From assembly GCA_900540595.1 (NCBI GenBank), contig UQGL01000010.1, positions 5,356-69,355 on the forward strand: DNA of 64,000 nucleotides, read 5' to 3'. Positions within the stretch are counted from its first letter, which is position 1; every line of letters starts with the position of its first letter. The position numbers and the translations under genes were made by a program. This document shows positions 34,460 through 43,569 of the stretch, piece by piece. The notes under the pieces were generated by a model. It saw only the letters and a list, made by a program, of their open reading frames with translations, ran no database searches and had not been told where the DNA came from. Source of the stretch: an uncultured Oscillospiraceae bacterium. GTDB taxonomy: Bacteria; Bacillota; Clostridia; Oscillospirales; Ruminococcaceae.

Positions 34460-34522
34460 AGGGTCAAATCCTCACAATCTTTAAAACTTATAGTTTCAGT
34501 ATAGCAGAATCATTCCGAAATA

Positions 34523-37500
34523 TCAAAGTTTAAAGTAGTTTACGCCGCCCTCAAAGATCGGCTGGTATTTGTCACCGGTGACATTTTTGTAAAGCTGCTC
34601 GCCGCTGCGCTCACTGTGGCCCATCTTGCCAAAGACGCGGCCGTCCGGGCTGGTGATACCCTCGATGGCCAGCACAGAGCCGTTCGGGTTGTAGCGCATG
34701 TCCATCGTCGGGCGGCAGGTCAGGTCCACATACTGCGTTGCGACCTGACCATTTTCAATCAGCTGGTTCAGCAGCTTTTCGTTGCAGACAAAGCGGCCTT
34801 CGCCGTGGCTGATGGCGATCAGATGCTCATCATTGATGTCGCAGCGGCTCAGCCATGGGCTCTTGTTGCTGGCAACGCGGGTACGCACCAGCATGCTCTG
34901 ATGGCGATGAATCGTGTTGAAGGTCAGCGTCGGGTCCTCCTCCGTGATGGGACGGATCTCGCCGTAGGGGACAAGGCCCAGCTTGATGAGTGCCTGGAAG
35001 CCGTTGCAGATACCTAAGGCCAGACCGTCACGCTGGTTCAGCAGCCGGTTGACCGCATCGGCCACGGCCGGATTGCGGAAGAAGGAGGCAATGAACTTGG
35101 CAGAGCCATCAGGCTCGTCACCGCCGGAGAAGCCGCCCGGCAGCATCAGGATCTGCGCCTTATCAAGCTCACGGACAAGTGCCTCGCAGCTCTCGGCGAC
35201 ATCGGCGGGGGACAGGTTCTTCAGCACAAGAATGTGCGGGTCACCGCCTGCACGGCGGAAGGCACGGGCCGTGTCGTACTCGCAGTTGGTGCCGGGGAAG
35301 ACAGGAATGATGACCCGCGGCGTTGCCAGACGCACGGCGGGAGCCACGCGCTTGTTGGCGGGGCAGTCATGCTCAAGTGCAGGCACAAACTCACCGGCCT
35401 TGCGGTAGGGGAAAACAGGCTCAAGCTTGGCCTCCCACAGCTCCTGCAGGCGGGACAGGTCAATGTTGCTGCCCTCGGCCTCCAGCGTATAATCCACGGT
35501 GGTAAAGCCGAGGAACTCGCCGGCGGAAGCGTCCAGCAGCTCCAGAATGACCGCACCGTAGGCAGGCTTGAACAGGCTGTTCAGGTCAATGTCATTGGAC
35601 AACTGCAGGCCGACATGGTTGCCGACACACATCTTGAACAGTGCCTCGGCCACACCGCCGTAGCCGGGGGTGGCAGCGGCCAGCACCTTGCCCTCGTCGA
35701 TCATCTGCTCGACGGTCTTGTAGATCGCAATCAGGCTGCCGATCTCAGGCAGGCCGTTCTTGTAGTTGGGGCGCAGAATAACAACAGAACTGTTCGCCTT
35801 CTTGAACTCAGGGCTCTGCACATCGCGGGTGTTGCCGATGGCAGTGGCAAAGCTGACCAGCGTCGGGGGCACATCCAGCCCCTCAAAGCTGCCGGACATC
35901 GAGTCCTTGCCGCCGATCGAGGCGATGCCCAGACCCATCTGGGCATCCAGCGCACCAAGCAGGGCGGCCATCGGCTTGCCCCAGCGCTCGGGCTGGTTGT
36001 TCATGTGCTCGAAATATTCCTGAAAGGTCAGGTACATATCCTTGTGGTGGAAACCGGCGCAGACCAGCTTGGTCACGCTCTCGACCACGGCCAGATAGGC
36101 GCCGCGGTAGGGGTCGGCCTCAGTCAGATAGGGGTTAAAGCCCCAGGCCATGCCGCTGCAGGTGGTGGTTTCGCCGTCAACGGGCAGCTTGGCGGCCATA
36201 GCCATCGTCGGGGTCAGCTGGTACTTGCCGCCGTAGGGCATCAGCACGGTCGCGGCGCCGATGGTGGAGTCAAAGCGCTCGCCCAGACCCTTCTGGCTGC
36301 AGACATTCAGGTCGCTGACCATGGATTCCAGCTTCTGCTCAAACGTTGCGCCGGCAAACTGCGGCTGCCAGACATGGCCGGGCAGAATATGTGCGCTGGC
36401 GTGGCGCTCGGCACCGTTGGAGTTCAGGAACTCACGGGAAAGGTCAACGATGGTCTTGCCGTTCCAGACCTCGCGCATCCGCTTCTCCTCGGTCACGGTG
36501 GCAACGATGGTCGCCTCAAGGTTTTCCTCGGCGGCGTACTTCATAAAGGTCTCGGCATCCTCAGAAGCCACGGCCACAGCCATGCGCTCCTGGCTTTCGG
36601 AGATCGCCAGCTCGGTGCCGTCCAGACCCTCGTATTTGCGGGTGACCTTGTTCAGGTCGATGTGCAGGCCGTCAGCCAGCTCGCCGATGGCAACGGACAC
36701 ACCGCCCGCACCGAAGTCGTTGCAGCGCTTGATCAGGCGGCAGGCGTCCTCGCGGCGGAACAGGCGCTGCAGCTTGCGCTCGATGGGGGCGTTGCCCTTC
36801 TGGACCTCGGCACCGCAGGTCTCAAGGCTTGTCAGCTTGTGCGCCTTGGAGGAGCCGGTTGCACCGCCCACGCCGTCACGGCCGGTGCGGCCGCCCAGCA
36901 GGATGACCACATCGCCGGGGGCGGGTTCCTCGCGGCGGACATGGCTGGCCGGGGTGGCACCCACGACGGCGCCGATCTCCATGCGCTTAGCGGCGTAGCC
37001 GGGGTGATACAACTCTGCAACCTGACCTGTGGCAAGACCAATCTGGTTGCCGTAGCTGGAATAACCGGCGGCAGCGGTCGTGACCAGCTTGCGCTGGGGC
37101 AGCTTGCCGGGCATCGTTTCAGAGACGGGCTTCAGCGGGTCGGCTGCGCCGGTCACGCGCATAGCCTGATAGACATAGCTGCGGCCGGACAGCGGGTCGC
37201 GGATGGCACCGCCGATGCAGGTTGCTGCACCGCCGAACGGCTCGATCTCGGTGGGGTGGTTATGGGTCTCGTTCTTGAAGAGGAAGAGCCAGTCCTGCTG
37301 CTCGCCGTCCACATCGCACTTGATTTTGACGGTGCAGGCGTTGATCTCCTCGCTCTCGTCCAGATTCTTGAGAATACCGCGCTGCTTCAGGGCCTTGGCA
37401 CCGATCGTGGCGCAGTCCATCAGGGTGCGGTTCTTCTTGTCGCGGCCGGTCTCGGCGCGCAGCGCCATATAACGGTCAAAGGCGGCCTGTACCAGCTCGT

Positions 37501-38209
37501 CATCGATCTTGACATCGTCAATGATCGTGCCGAAGGTGGTGTGGCGGCAGTGGTCAGACCAGTAGGTGTCGATCAGCCGGATCTCGGTGATGGTGGGGTC
37601 ACGATGCTCGGATTTGAAGTAATCCTGGCAGAACACGATGTCGGCGTGATCCATAGCCAGACCCTTCTCGGTGCGGAATGCCTCCAGCGCGTCATCGTCC
37701 AGCGCGGTGAATCCGTTCAGCGTCTCGACCTCGGTGGGGATGGCGAACTCCATCTTCAGGGTGGCGCGCTCTTCAAGGGCGGCCTCGCGGGCCTCGACCG
37801 GGTTGATGACATACTTTTTAATAGCGGCCAGATCATCGGCAGTCAGCTCGCCGTCCAGCAGATAGACGCGGGCAGAGCGGACATCCGGGCGCTCGCCCTG
37901 ACTCAGCAGCTGGATGCACTGGCTGGCAGAGTCGGCGCGCTGGTCAAACTGACCGGGCAGGTACTCGACCGCAAAGACCGTTTTGGCCTCGGGCAGGGTG
38001 TCGTAGGTCACATCCACCGGCGGCTCGCAGAACACAGTGGGGATGGCCTGCTGGAACAGTGTACTGTCGATACCCTCGACATCATAGCGGTTCAAAAGAC
38101 GCAGGCCGGTCAGATTTTTGATGCCGACCAGATCGACAAGCTCATGGAGCAGACCCTGCGCTTCGCCATCAAAGCCGGGCTTCTTCTCGACATAAATACG
38201 ATATACCAT
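34523..38209 (-). CDS. purL: Phosphoribosylformylglycinamidine synthase, single-chain
   Basis: A 1228-residue large-type PurL (FGAM synthase) with synthase and glutaminase in one chain; separate purS and purQ are therefore not needed. The N-terminal PurS-like part is followed by the two AIR-synthase-like ATP domains (THNHPTEIEPFGGA, FGAGGVSVAIGELADG) and a C-terminal class I glutaminase (FPGTNCEYDTARAF, nucleophile in LGICNGFQALI, HGEGRF). The purL-to-purD gap carries a 150-bp repeat. Confidence 0.95.
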   Translation of the reverse strand: MVYRIYVEKKPGFDGEAQGLLHELVDLVGIKNLTGLRLLNRYDVEGIDSTLFQQAIPTVFCEPPVDVTYDTLPEAKTVFAVEYLPGQFDQRADSASQCIQLLSQGERPDVRSARVYLLDGELTADDLAAIKKYVINPVEAREAALEERATLKMEFAIPTEVETLNGFTALDDDALEAFRTEKGLAMDHADIVFCQDYFKSEHRDPTITEIRLIDTYWSDHCRHTTFGTIIDDVKIDDELVQAAFDRYMALRAETGRDKKNRTLMDCATIGAKALKQRGILKNLDESEEINACTVKIKCDVDGEQQDWLFLFKNETHNHPTEIEPFGGAATCIGGAIRDPLSGRSYVYQAMRVTGAADPLKPVSETMPGKLPQRKLVTTAAAGYSSYGNQIGLATGQVAELYHPGYAAKRMEIGAVVGATPASHVRREEPAPGDVVILLGGRTGRDGVGGATGSSKAHKLTSLETCGAEVQKGNAPIERKLQRLFRREDACRLIKRCNDFGAGGVSVAIGELADGLHIDLNKVTRKYEGLDGTELAISESQERMAVAVASEDAETFMKYAAEENLEATIVATVTEEKRMREVWNGKTIVDLSREFLNSNGAERHASAHILPGHVWQPQFAGATFEQKLESMVSDLNVCSQKGLGERFDSTIGAATVLMPYGGKYQLTPTMAMAAKLPVDGETTTCSGMAWGFNPYLTEADPYRGAYLAVVESVTKLVCAGFHHKDMYLTFQEYFEHMNNQPERWGKPMAALLGALDAQMGLGIASIGGKDSMSGSFEGLDVPPTLVSFATAIGNTRDVQSPEFKKANSSVVILRPNYKNGLPEIGSLIAIYKTVEQMIDEGKVLAAATPGYGGVAEALFKMCVGNHVGLQLSNDIDLNSLFKPAYGAVILELLDASAGEFLGFTTVDYTLEAEGSNIDLSRLQELWEAKLEPVFPYRKAGEFVPALEHDCPANKRVAPAVRLATPRVIIPVFPGTNCEYDTARAFRRAGGDPHILVLKNLSPADVAESCEALVRELDKAQILMLPGGFSGGDEPDGSAKFIASFFRNPAVADAVNRLLNQRDGLALGICNGFQALIKLGLVPYGEIRPITEEDPTLTFNTIHRHQSMLVRTRVASNKSPWLSRCDINDEHLIAISHGEGRFVCNEKLLNQLIENGQVATQYVDLTCRPTMDMRYNPNGSVLAIEGITSPDGRVFGKMGHSERSGEQLYKNVTGDKYQPIFEGGVNYFKL

Positions 38210-38253
38210 ACTATTTCCTCCTGAGAGTTGATTTTGCAGGAAGTGACGGACGG

Positions 38254-38404
38254 AAAGCCTTCCCCCTTGGGGGAAGGTGGCCGAGGCCCCGTCCGAGGCC
38301 GGATGAGGGGAAGGTGTACCGCTATATCCCGTTGACGGATTGCTGCGGAAAGTTTGCCCTCATCAGTCACCTTCGGTGACAGCTTCCCCCGATGGGAAAG
38401 CTTT
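38254..38404. repeat. GGGGGAAGGTGGCC-type element, copy 1
   Basis: A roughly 150-bp element with palindromic ends: CTTCCCCCTTGGGGGAAGG-TGGCCGAGGC on the left and CAGTCACCTTCGGTGACAGC-TTCCCC on the right, with GGATGAGGGG and CCCTCATC bracketing a variable centre. Its reverse complement recurs at 39707. It fills the purL-purD gap. Confidence 0.75.
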
Positions 38405-39688
38405 TTACTGCATTGCGGCCAATGCCCGTGCGCCGATGTCGCTGCGCTTGTGCAGCTTGTCAAAGTGGATGCTCTCGGTTGCGGCGTAAGCCTTTTTCAG
38501 GGCCTCGGGCAGGGTGTCGGCAGTGGCCGTTACGCCCAGCACACGGCCGCCGTTCGTGACAAGGCGGCCCTCCTTGACGGCGGTGCCGGCGTGGTAGACG
38601 GTCACATCGGCGGCGTCCAGCTGGCCGTTGTCAAGACCGGTGATCTCCTTGCCCTTCTCGTAAGAAAGGGGATACCCGCCGCTGGCGAGGATGACACAGG
38701 CCGCCGCGCCGTCGCGGAATTTGACCTCGGTGTCGGCCAGCGTGCCGTTCGTCGTTGCCTCCATCACGGTCAGCAGATCGCTCTCCAGCAGGGGCAGCAC
38801 GACCTGCGTCTCGGGGTCGCCGAAGCGACAGTTGTACTCGATGACCTTGGGGCCGTCGGGCGTCAGCATCAGGCCGAAGTAGAGACAACCCTTGAAGGGG
38901 CAGCCCTCAGCCTGCATGGCGGCCACTGTGGGCAGGAAGATCTCCTTCATGCAGCGGTCGGCCATCTCGGGCGTGTAGTAGGGGTTCGGGGCCACAGTGC
39001 CCATGCCGCCGGTGTTCAGACCCTCGTCATGATCCAGCGCGCGCTTGTGGTCCATGCTGGAAACCATCGGCTTGACGATCTTGCCGTCGCAGAAGGACAG
39101 CACACTGACCTCGGGGCCGGTCAAAAACTCCTCAACAACGACATGGTTGCCGGAGGCACCGAACTTTTTGTCCAGCATGATCTCCTTGACGCCGTCAGCA
39201 GCCTCCTGCTCGCTCTGGCAGATCAGCACGCCCTTGCCGAGCGCCAGACCGTCTGCCTTGATGACAACGGGGTACTTGCCCTCGGCCTTGATGTAGTCCA
39301 TGACCTTTTCAGGATCATCGAATGTCTCATATTTGGCGGTGGGGATGCCGTACTTCTTCATTAAATCCTTGCTGAATACCTTGCTGGCCTCGATGCGCGC
39401 CGCAGCCTTGTCCGGGCCGAACGCGGGAATGCCGACAGCGGCCAGTGCGTCCACCATGCCCAGCGCCAGCGGGTCGTCCTGTGCAACGACCACATAGTCA
39501 AAGGCTTCATCCTTGGCAAACTGCACCATGGCGTCCACATCGGTGGCGGGGATAGCCTTGCAGCGGGCATCATAGCTGATGCCGCCGTTGCCGGGTGCGC
39601 ACCAGATCTCGGTGCAGCGGGGGCTTTTTTTCAGCGCGCGGATGATGGCGTGCTCACGCCCGCCGCCGCCTACAACCAGAATTTTCAT
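38405..39688 (-). CDS. purD: Phosphoribosylamine-glycine ligase
   Basis: A 427-residue ATP-grasp enzyme making GAR. MKILVVGGGGREHAI is the family start, so ATG 39688 is chosen (GGAGG 7 bases upstream); an earlier ATG runs into the repeat. ATP-grasp features: YPVVIKADGLALGKGV, EEFLTGPEVSVLSF and EYNCRFGDPETQ. Flanked on both sides by related repeats. Confidence 0.95.
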   Translation of the reverse strand: MKILVVGGGGREHAIIRALKKSPRCTEIWCAPGNGGISYDARCKAIPATDVDAMVQFAKDEAFDYVVVAQDDPLALGMVDALAAVGIPAFGPDKAAARIEASKVFSKDLMKKYGIPTAKYETFDDPEKVMDYIKAEGKYPVVIKADGLALGKGVLICQSEQEAADGVKEIMLDKKFGASGNHVVVEEFLTGPEVSVLSFCDGKIVKPMVSSMDHKRALDHDEGLNTGGMGTVAPNPYYTPEMADRCMKEIFLPTVAAMQAEGCPFKGCLYFGLMLTPDGPKVIEYNCRFGDPETQVVLPLLESDLLTVMEATTNGTLADTEVKFRDGAAACVILASGGYPLSYEKGKEITGLDNGQLDAADVTVYHAGTAVKEGRLVTNGGRVLGVTATADTLPEALKKAYAATESIHFDKLHKRSDIGARALAAMQ

Positions 39689-39706
39689 GATGTGACCTCC
39701 TAACAT

Positions 39707-39855
39707 AAGGCTTCCCCCTAGGGGGAAGCTGTCACCGAAGGTGACTGATGAGGGGCGGTCTTGCCGCAATATCCCATGTGCGGGTGGCTGCAATACTGCT
39801 GCCCCTCATCCGGCCTCGGTCGGAGCCTCGGCCACCTTCCCCCGCAGGGGAAGGC
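39707..39855. repeat. GGGGGAAGGTGGCC-type element, copy 2 (inverted)
   Basis: Reads CTTCCCCCTAGGGGGAAG-CTGTCACCGAAGGTGAC on the left and GGCCTCGGTCGGAGCC then TCGGCCACCTTCCCCC on the right, the reverse orientation of the copy at 38254. The two copies flank purD. No coding potential. Confidence 0.75.
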
Positions 39856-39917
39856 ACACCTCTTACAAACATCAACAGCCCGCGACGACAAAACGCCGCA
39901 GGCGCGTTGAAAAAGGC

Positions 39918-41099
39918 TTAGTGGTGGAACAAGCGGATGCCGCAGAACGCCATCGCAATGCCGTACTTGTTGCAGGTGTCAATTACCTGTGCGTCGCGGA
40001 TGGAGCCGCCCGGCTGCACAATGGCAGTCACGCCGCTGCGGCGTGCGCGCTCAATGTTGTCGCCGAATGGGAAGAAGGCATCGCTGCCAAGGCTGACACC
40101 GGTCACAGCATCCAGCCATGCGCGCTTCTCCTCAGCAGTCAGCGGGGCGGGCTGCTCGGTAAAGGTCTCAGCCCACACATCATCACCGATGACATCCTCC
40201 GGCGTTTCGCCGATATAGACATCAATGGCGTTGTCGCGGTTGGGCTTGGCAATATCCTCGCGGAAGGGCAGGCCCAGCACCTTCGGCATGTGGCGCAGCT
40301 GCCAGTTGTCGGCCTTCTGGCCTGCCAGACGGGTGCAGTGTACGCGACTCTGCTGGCCGGCGCCCACACCGATGGTCTGGCCGTCCTGCACATAGCAGAC
40401 GCTGTTGGACTGGGTGTATTTCAGCACGATCAGGCTGATAATAAGATCACGGCGCTGCTCGGCGCTCAGAGTCTTGTTCTCGGTGACGAGGTTCTGCAGC
40501 ATCGTGGCATCGGAGATTTCCAGATCCTGACGGCCCTGCTCAAAGGTCACGCCAAAGACGGTGCGGGTCTCAAGAGGCTGCGGTTCATAGCCGGGGTCGA
40601 TGGCAACGATGTTGTAGTTGCCCTTCTTCTTGCCCTTGAGGACCTCGAGGGCATCGGCATCGTAGCCGGGGGCAATGATGCCGTCGGAAACCTCATGCTG
40701 AATGAGCTTGGCGGTGGCCAGATCGCAGACATCGGAAAGTGCGATCCAGTCGCCGAAGCTGGACATCCGGTCGGCACCGCGGGCGCGGGCATAGGCGCAG
40801 GCCAGCGGGGAAAGCTCGGTCTCGGGCGCAATGTGGTACATGGCGCGCAGCGTGTCATCCAGAGGCAGGCCGATGGCCGCACCGGCGGGGGAGACATGCT
40901 TGAAGCTGGCAGCGGCGGGCAGGCCCAGCGCCTTCTTCAGGTCGCGCACCAGCTGCCAGGAGTTGAAGGCATCCAGAAAGTTGATGTAGCCGGGGCGGCC
41001 GTTCAAAATCTGAACCGGCAGCTCGGAGCCGTCAGCCATATAGATGCGGGCAGGCTTCTGGTTGGGGTTGGTGCCGTATTTCAGCTGAAATTCGTTCAT
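39918..41099 (-). CDS. AICAR formyltransferase, stand-alone (PurH C-terminal half)
   Basis: A 393-residue protein equal to the AICAR transformylase part of PurH, lacking the N-terminal MGS-like IMP cyclohydrolase domain. The catalytic loop KHVSPAGAA is at 67-75 and GSDAFFPFGDNIERA near the C-terminus. It formylates AICAR with 10-formyl-THF to give FAICAR. Only 1 bp separates it from the IMP cyclohydrolase gene upstream, so the last two steps are encoded as two adjacent proteins. Confidence 0.92.
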   Translation of the reverse strand: MNEFQLKYGTNPNQKPARIYMADGSELPVQILNGRPGYINFLDAFNSWQLVRDLKKALGLPAAASFKHVSPAGAAIGLPLDDTLRAMYHIAPETELSPLACAYARARGADRMSSFGDWIALSDVCDLATAKLIQHEVSDGIIAPGYDADALEVLKGKKKGNYNIVAIDPGYEPQPLETRTVFGVTFEQGRQDLEISDATMLQNLVTENKTLSAEQRRDLIISLIVLKYTQSNSVCYVQDGQTIGVGAGQQSRVHCTRLAGQKADNWQLRHMPKVLGLPFREDIAKPNRDNAIDVYIGETPEDVIGDDVWAETFTEQPAPLTAEEKRAWLDAVTGVSLGSDAFFPFGDNIERARRSGVTAIVQPGGSIRDAQVIDTCNKYGIAMAFCGIRLFHH

Positions 41100-41100
41100 G

Positions 41101-41832
41101 TTAGCCCTCCACAGCGGTGTATTTGTTCAGAATAATATCCTCATAGCTGCCGGTCTCCAGTGCAATGCTGCGCACAAAGAGGCTGACCTTGTTGTCATCG
41201 TTCAGGCTGGCCCACAGCTGCTTGGCAAACTGGTCGGCATCGTTCGTGTCGATGGCAACGCGCAGCGGCTCCCCCGCAAAGCTGGGGATGGGTGCACCGT
41301 TCTTGACATAGGTGCTGATGAAATGTCCCTCACCGGCCACAGGCTGGGGGTAGTCGAAGGTCTGGCGCTGGACGCTGGCGGCGTTGCCCTCGTTGGATTT
41401 GACAATGGAGAGCTTGTAGCCGCCGCGGCGCATATCCACCACGCCGGAGATGCGCGGCGTAAAATTGGGGGCATCATCCTCATAGGTGCGGGTGGCCAGC
41501 GCTGCCTCAAAGCTGTAGCCGGGGAAGAGATTGCCGTTCATGAACTGTGCAATCGTGTCGGTCTGGTCGCCGTTGGTCACAACGGTGGTCTCCCGCAGGG
41601 TCAGCACCGCATTGTAGATGATCAGATGCGGATCCTCCAGCTTGGCGGGATCGGCGGCTACCGTGCGGATGCCGCCCGTGATCGGCTCAAACACGCGGTT
41701 GCGGCTGTTGGCGCTGCGGCCCATGATCCAATAGGCAACAAATGCTTTCTGGCCATCGGGGCTCTGCCCCAGCACAATGCCGCGGCCGGGGTAGTCGTTC
41801 CCGGCAAGATATTTATAGATGTTCTTTTTCAT
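41101..41832 (-). CDS. IMP cyclohydrolase, PurO type
   Basis: A 243-residue protein of the archaeal-type IMP cyclohydrolase family (PurO), which closes FAICAR to IMP; it is unrelated to the PurH cyclohydrolase domain. The N-terminal Ntn-like region (YPGRGIVLGQSPDGQKAFVAYWIMGRS) includes SANSRNRVF, followed by PALTRT-like segments such as ALATRTYEDDAPNFTPRISG. In the operon it sits between purN and AICAR transformylase, which supports the function. Confidence 0.88.
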   Translation of the reverse strand: MKKNIYKYLAGNDYPGRGIVLGQSPDGQKAFVAYWIMGRSANSRNRVFEPITGGIRTVAADPAKLEDPHLIIYNAVLTLRETTVVTNGDQTDTIAQFMNGNLFPGYSFEAALATRTYEDDAPNFTPRISGVVDMRRGGYKLSIVKSNEGNAASVQRQTFDYPQPVAGEGHFISTYVKNGAPIPSFAGEPLRVAIDTNDADQFAKQLWASLNDDNKVSLFVRSIALETGSYEDIILNKYTAVEG

Positions 41833-41835
41833 GGT

Positions 41836-42429
41836 TTATACCTCGTCACTGCACACCATGGCCAGCGCCTTGGGCAATAGCTGCCACTCGGCCTCGACCA
41901 TGACGCGCTTCTGCAAAGTCTCGGGGGTGTCGCCGGGCTGTACAGCCACAGCCTTCTGCAGCAGGATCGGCCCGCCATCGCATTCCTCGTTGACAAGATG
42001 GACGGTGGCACCGGTCAGCTTGACGCCGCGGGCCAGCGCAGCCTCATGCACTTTCAGCCCGTAGAAGCCCGGCCCGCAGAAGCTGGGGATCAGGCTCGGG
42101 TGGACATTCAGGATCCGGTTGCGGTAGGCCGCAATGACCTTTTCGCCCAGCACGCTCAGGAAGCCGGCCAGCACCACAACATCAATGCTGTGGCGCTGCA
42201 GCTCCTCCAGCAGGGCAGCATCAAAGGCAGCGCTGTCTGCATACTCCTTACGGCTGACAACAGCGCTCTCCACGCCGAAATTGGCGGCCCGCTCCAGCGC
42301 GTATACGCCGGGCTTGCTGGCAATGACCAGCGTGATTTTTCCGTCAGGGTTTTCGCCGCGGCGCTCACTTTCCAGCAGGGCCTGCAGGTTGGTGCCGCCG
42401 CCCGATACCAGTACCGCTACACGCTTCAT
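41836..42429 (-). CDS. purN: Phosphoribosylglycinamide formyltransferase
   Basis: A 197-residue 10-formyl-THF-dependent GAR transformylase. Motifs: VLVSGGGTNLQALL (N-terminal phosphate loop), LNVHPSLIPSF (catalytic Asn-His) and NEECDGGPIL (catalytic Asp). Overlaps purM by 4 bp (ATGA). Confidence 0.95.
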   Translation of the reverse strand: MKRVAVLVSGGGTNLQALLESERRGENPDGKITLVIASKPGVYALERAANFGVESAVVSRKEYADSAAFDAALLEELQRHSIDVVVLAGFLSVLGEKVIAAYRNRILNVHPSLIPSFCGPGFYGLKVHEAALARGVKLTGATVHLVNEECDGGPILLQKAVAVQPGDTPETLQKRVMVEAEWQLLPKALAMVCSDEV

Positions 42430-43466
42430 ACCAGCTCGACCCCGTCACCCTCAACAATGGTGCCCAGACGGTAGGCGTCCTGACCGTTGGCCTGCAGAAT
42501 CTCGATGGTCTTGTCTGCATCCTCAGCGGCGACGGTCAGCACCATGCCGACACCCATGTTGAAGGTGTTGAACATGTCATGCTCGGTGATGCCGCCCTCA
42601 CGCTGCATTACCTCAAACAGGGCAGGGGTGCGCACATCGGCCTTGGCGATGCGGGCTGCACAGCCCTTCTTCAGGCTGCGGGGGATATTCTCATAGAAGC
42701 CGCCGCCCGTGATGTGGGACACACCCTTGACCGTGACCTGCTCCATGACAGCCAGAACCGGCTTGACATAGATCTTGGTGGGGGCCAGCAGGGCCTCGCC
42801 CAGCGGCTTGTCCATGCCGTCAAAGGTCTTTTTCAGTACATCGGGGTCATTGTCGATGTCAAAAATTTTGCGCACCAGCGAGAAACCGTTGGAGTGTACA
42901 CCGGTGGAGGGCAGGGCAATTATGACATCACCGGGCTGCATCGTGGAGTTGTCAAGGATCTTGGCCTTATCCACAACGCCAACCGTGAAGCCGGCCAGAT
43001 CGTACTCCTCCTCCGGCATCATGCCGGGATGCTCGGCGGTCTCGCCGCCTACCAGAGAGCAGCCCGCCTGCACGCAGCCCTCGGCTACGCCCTTGACGAT
43101 CTCGGCAATCTTCTCAGGGATGTTCTTGCCGCAGGCAATGTAATCCAAAAAGACCAGCGGCTTGGCACCGGCGCAGATGACATCATTGACGCACATGGCC
43201 ACGCAGTCGATGCCGATGGTGTCATGCTTGTCCAGCAGCATGGCGATGCGCAGCTTGGTGCCGACGCCGTCCGTGCCGGAGATCAGGACAGGATGCTCGA
43301 TGCCGGTGCAGTCCAGCTCAAACAGACCGCCGAAGCCGCCCAGACCGCCAATGCAGTTCTCCGTCATCGTGCGGGCAACATACTGCTTCATCAGCTCTAC
43401 CGAGCGGTATCCGGCGGTAATATCCACGCCCGCAGCGGCGTAGCTGGCAGAATAACTTTTTTCCAT
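42426..43466 (-). CDS. purM: Phosphoribosylformylglycinamidine cyclo-ligase
   Basis: A 346-residue AIR synthetase. It contains SGTDGVGTKLRIA, CVNDVICAGAKPLVFLDYIA, GGETAEHPGMM and ALPSTGVHSNGFSLVR, all ATP/substrate motifs. Upstream gap to purF holds a GTAGGGGCG repeat. Confidence 0.96.
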   Translation of the reverse strand: MEKSYSASYAAAGVDITAGYRSVELMKQYVARTMTENCIGGLGGFGGLFELDCTGIEHPVLISGTDGVGTKLRIAMLLDKHDTIGIDCVAMCVNDVICAGAKPLVFLDYIACGKNIPEKIAEIVKGVAEGCVQAGCSLVGGETAEHPGMMPEEEYDLAGFTVGVVDKAKILDNSTMQPGDVIIALPSTGVHSNGFSLVRKIFDIDNDPDVLKKTFDGMDKPLGEALLAPTKIYVKPVLAVMEQVTVKGVSHITGGGFYENIPRSLKKGCAARIAKADVRTPALFEVMQREGGITEHDMFNTFNMGVGMVLTVAAEDADKTIEILQANGQDAYRLGTIVEGDGVELV

Positions 43467-43496
43467 AATCGAAATATCTCCCTTGCGAATGGATTC

Positions 43497-43568
43497 GTAG
43501 GGGCGGATTCCCTATCCGCCCGTGGGTGAGATTGCCGTTTGCAGGCGCATAGGAAATGCGCTCCTGCG
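43497..43568. repeat. GTAGGGGCG double-hairpin repeat (degenerate right end)
   Basis: Left arm GTAGGGGCGGATTC with ATCCGCCC; right arm GGCGCATAGGAAATGCGCTCC, with the closing CCCTAC eroded to CTGCGG. Lies between purM and purF. Confidence 0.7.
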
Positions 43569-43569
43569 G

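Noticed and set aside
35234..38224. 996-residue open frame on the plus strand
   Set aside because: It lies entirely opposite purL, has no ribosome site or recognisable domain, and its His/Gly/Ala-rich composition is that expected from the reverse frame of a GC-rich gene.
38254..39855. CRISPR array or insertion sequence around purD
   Set aside because: Only two long inverted copies, no regular spacers, no transposase gene.
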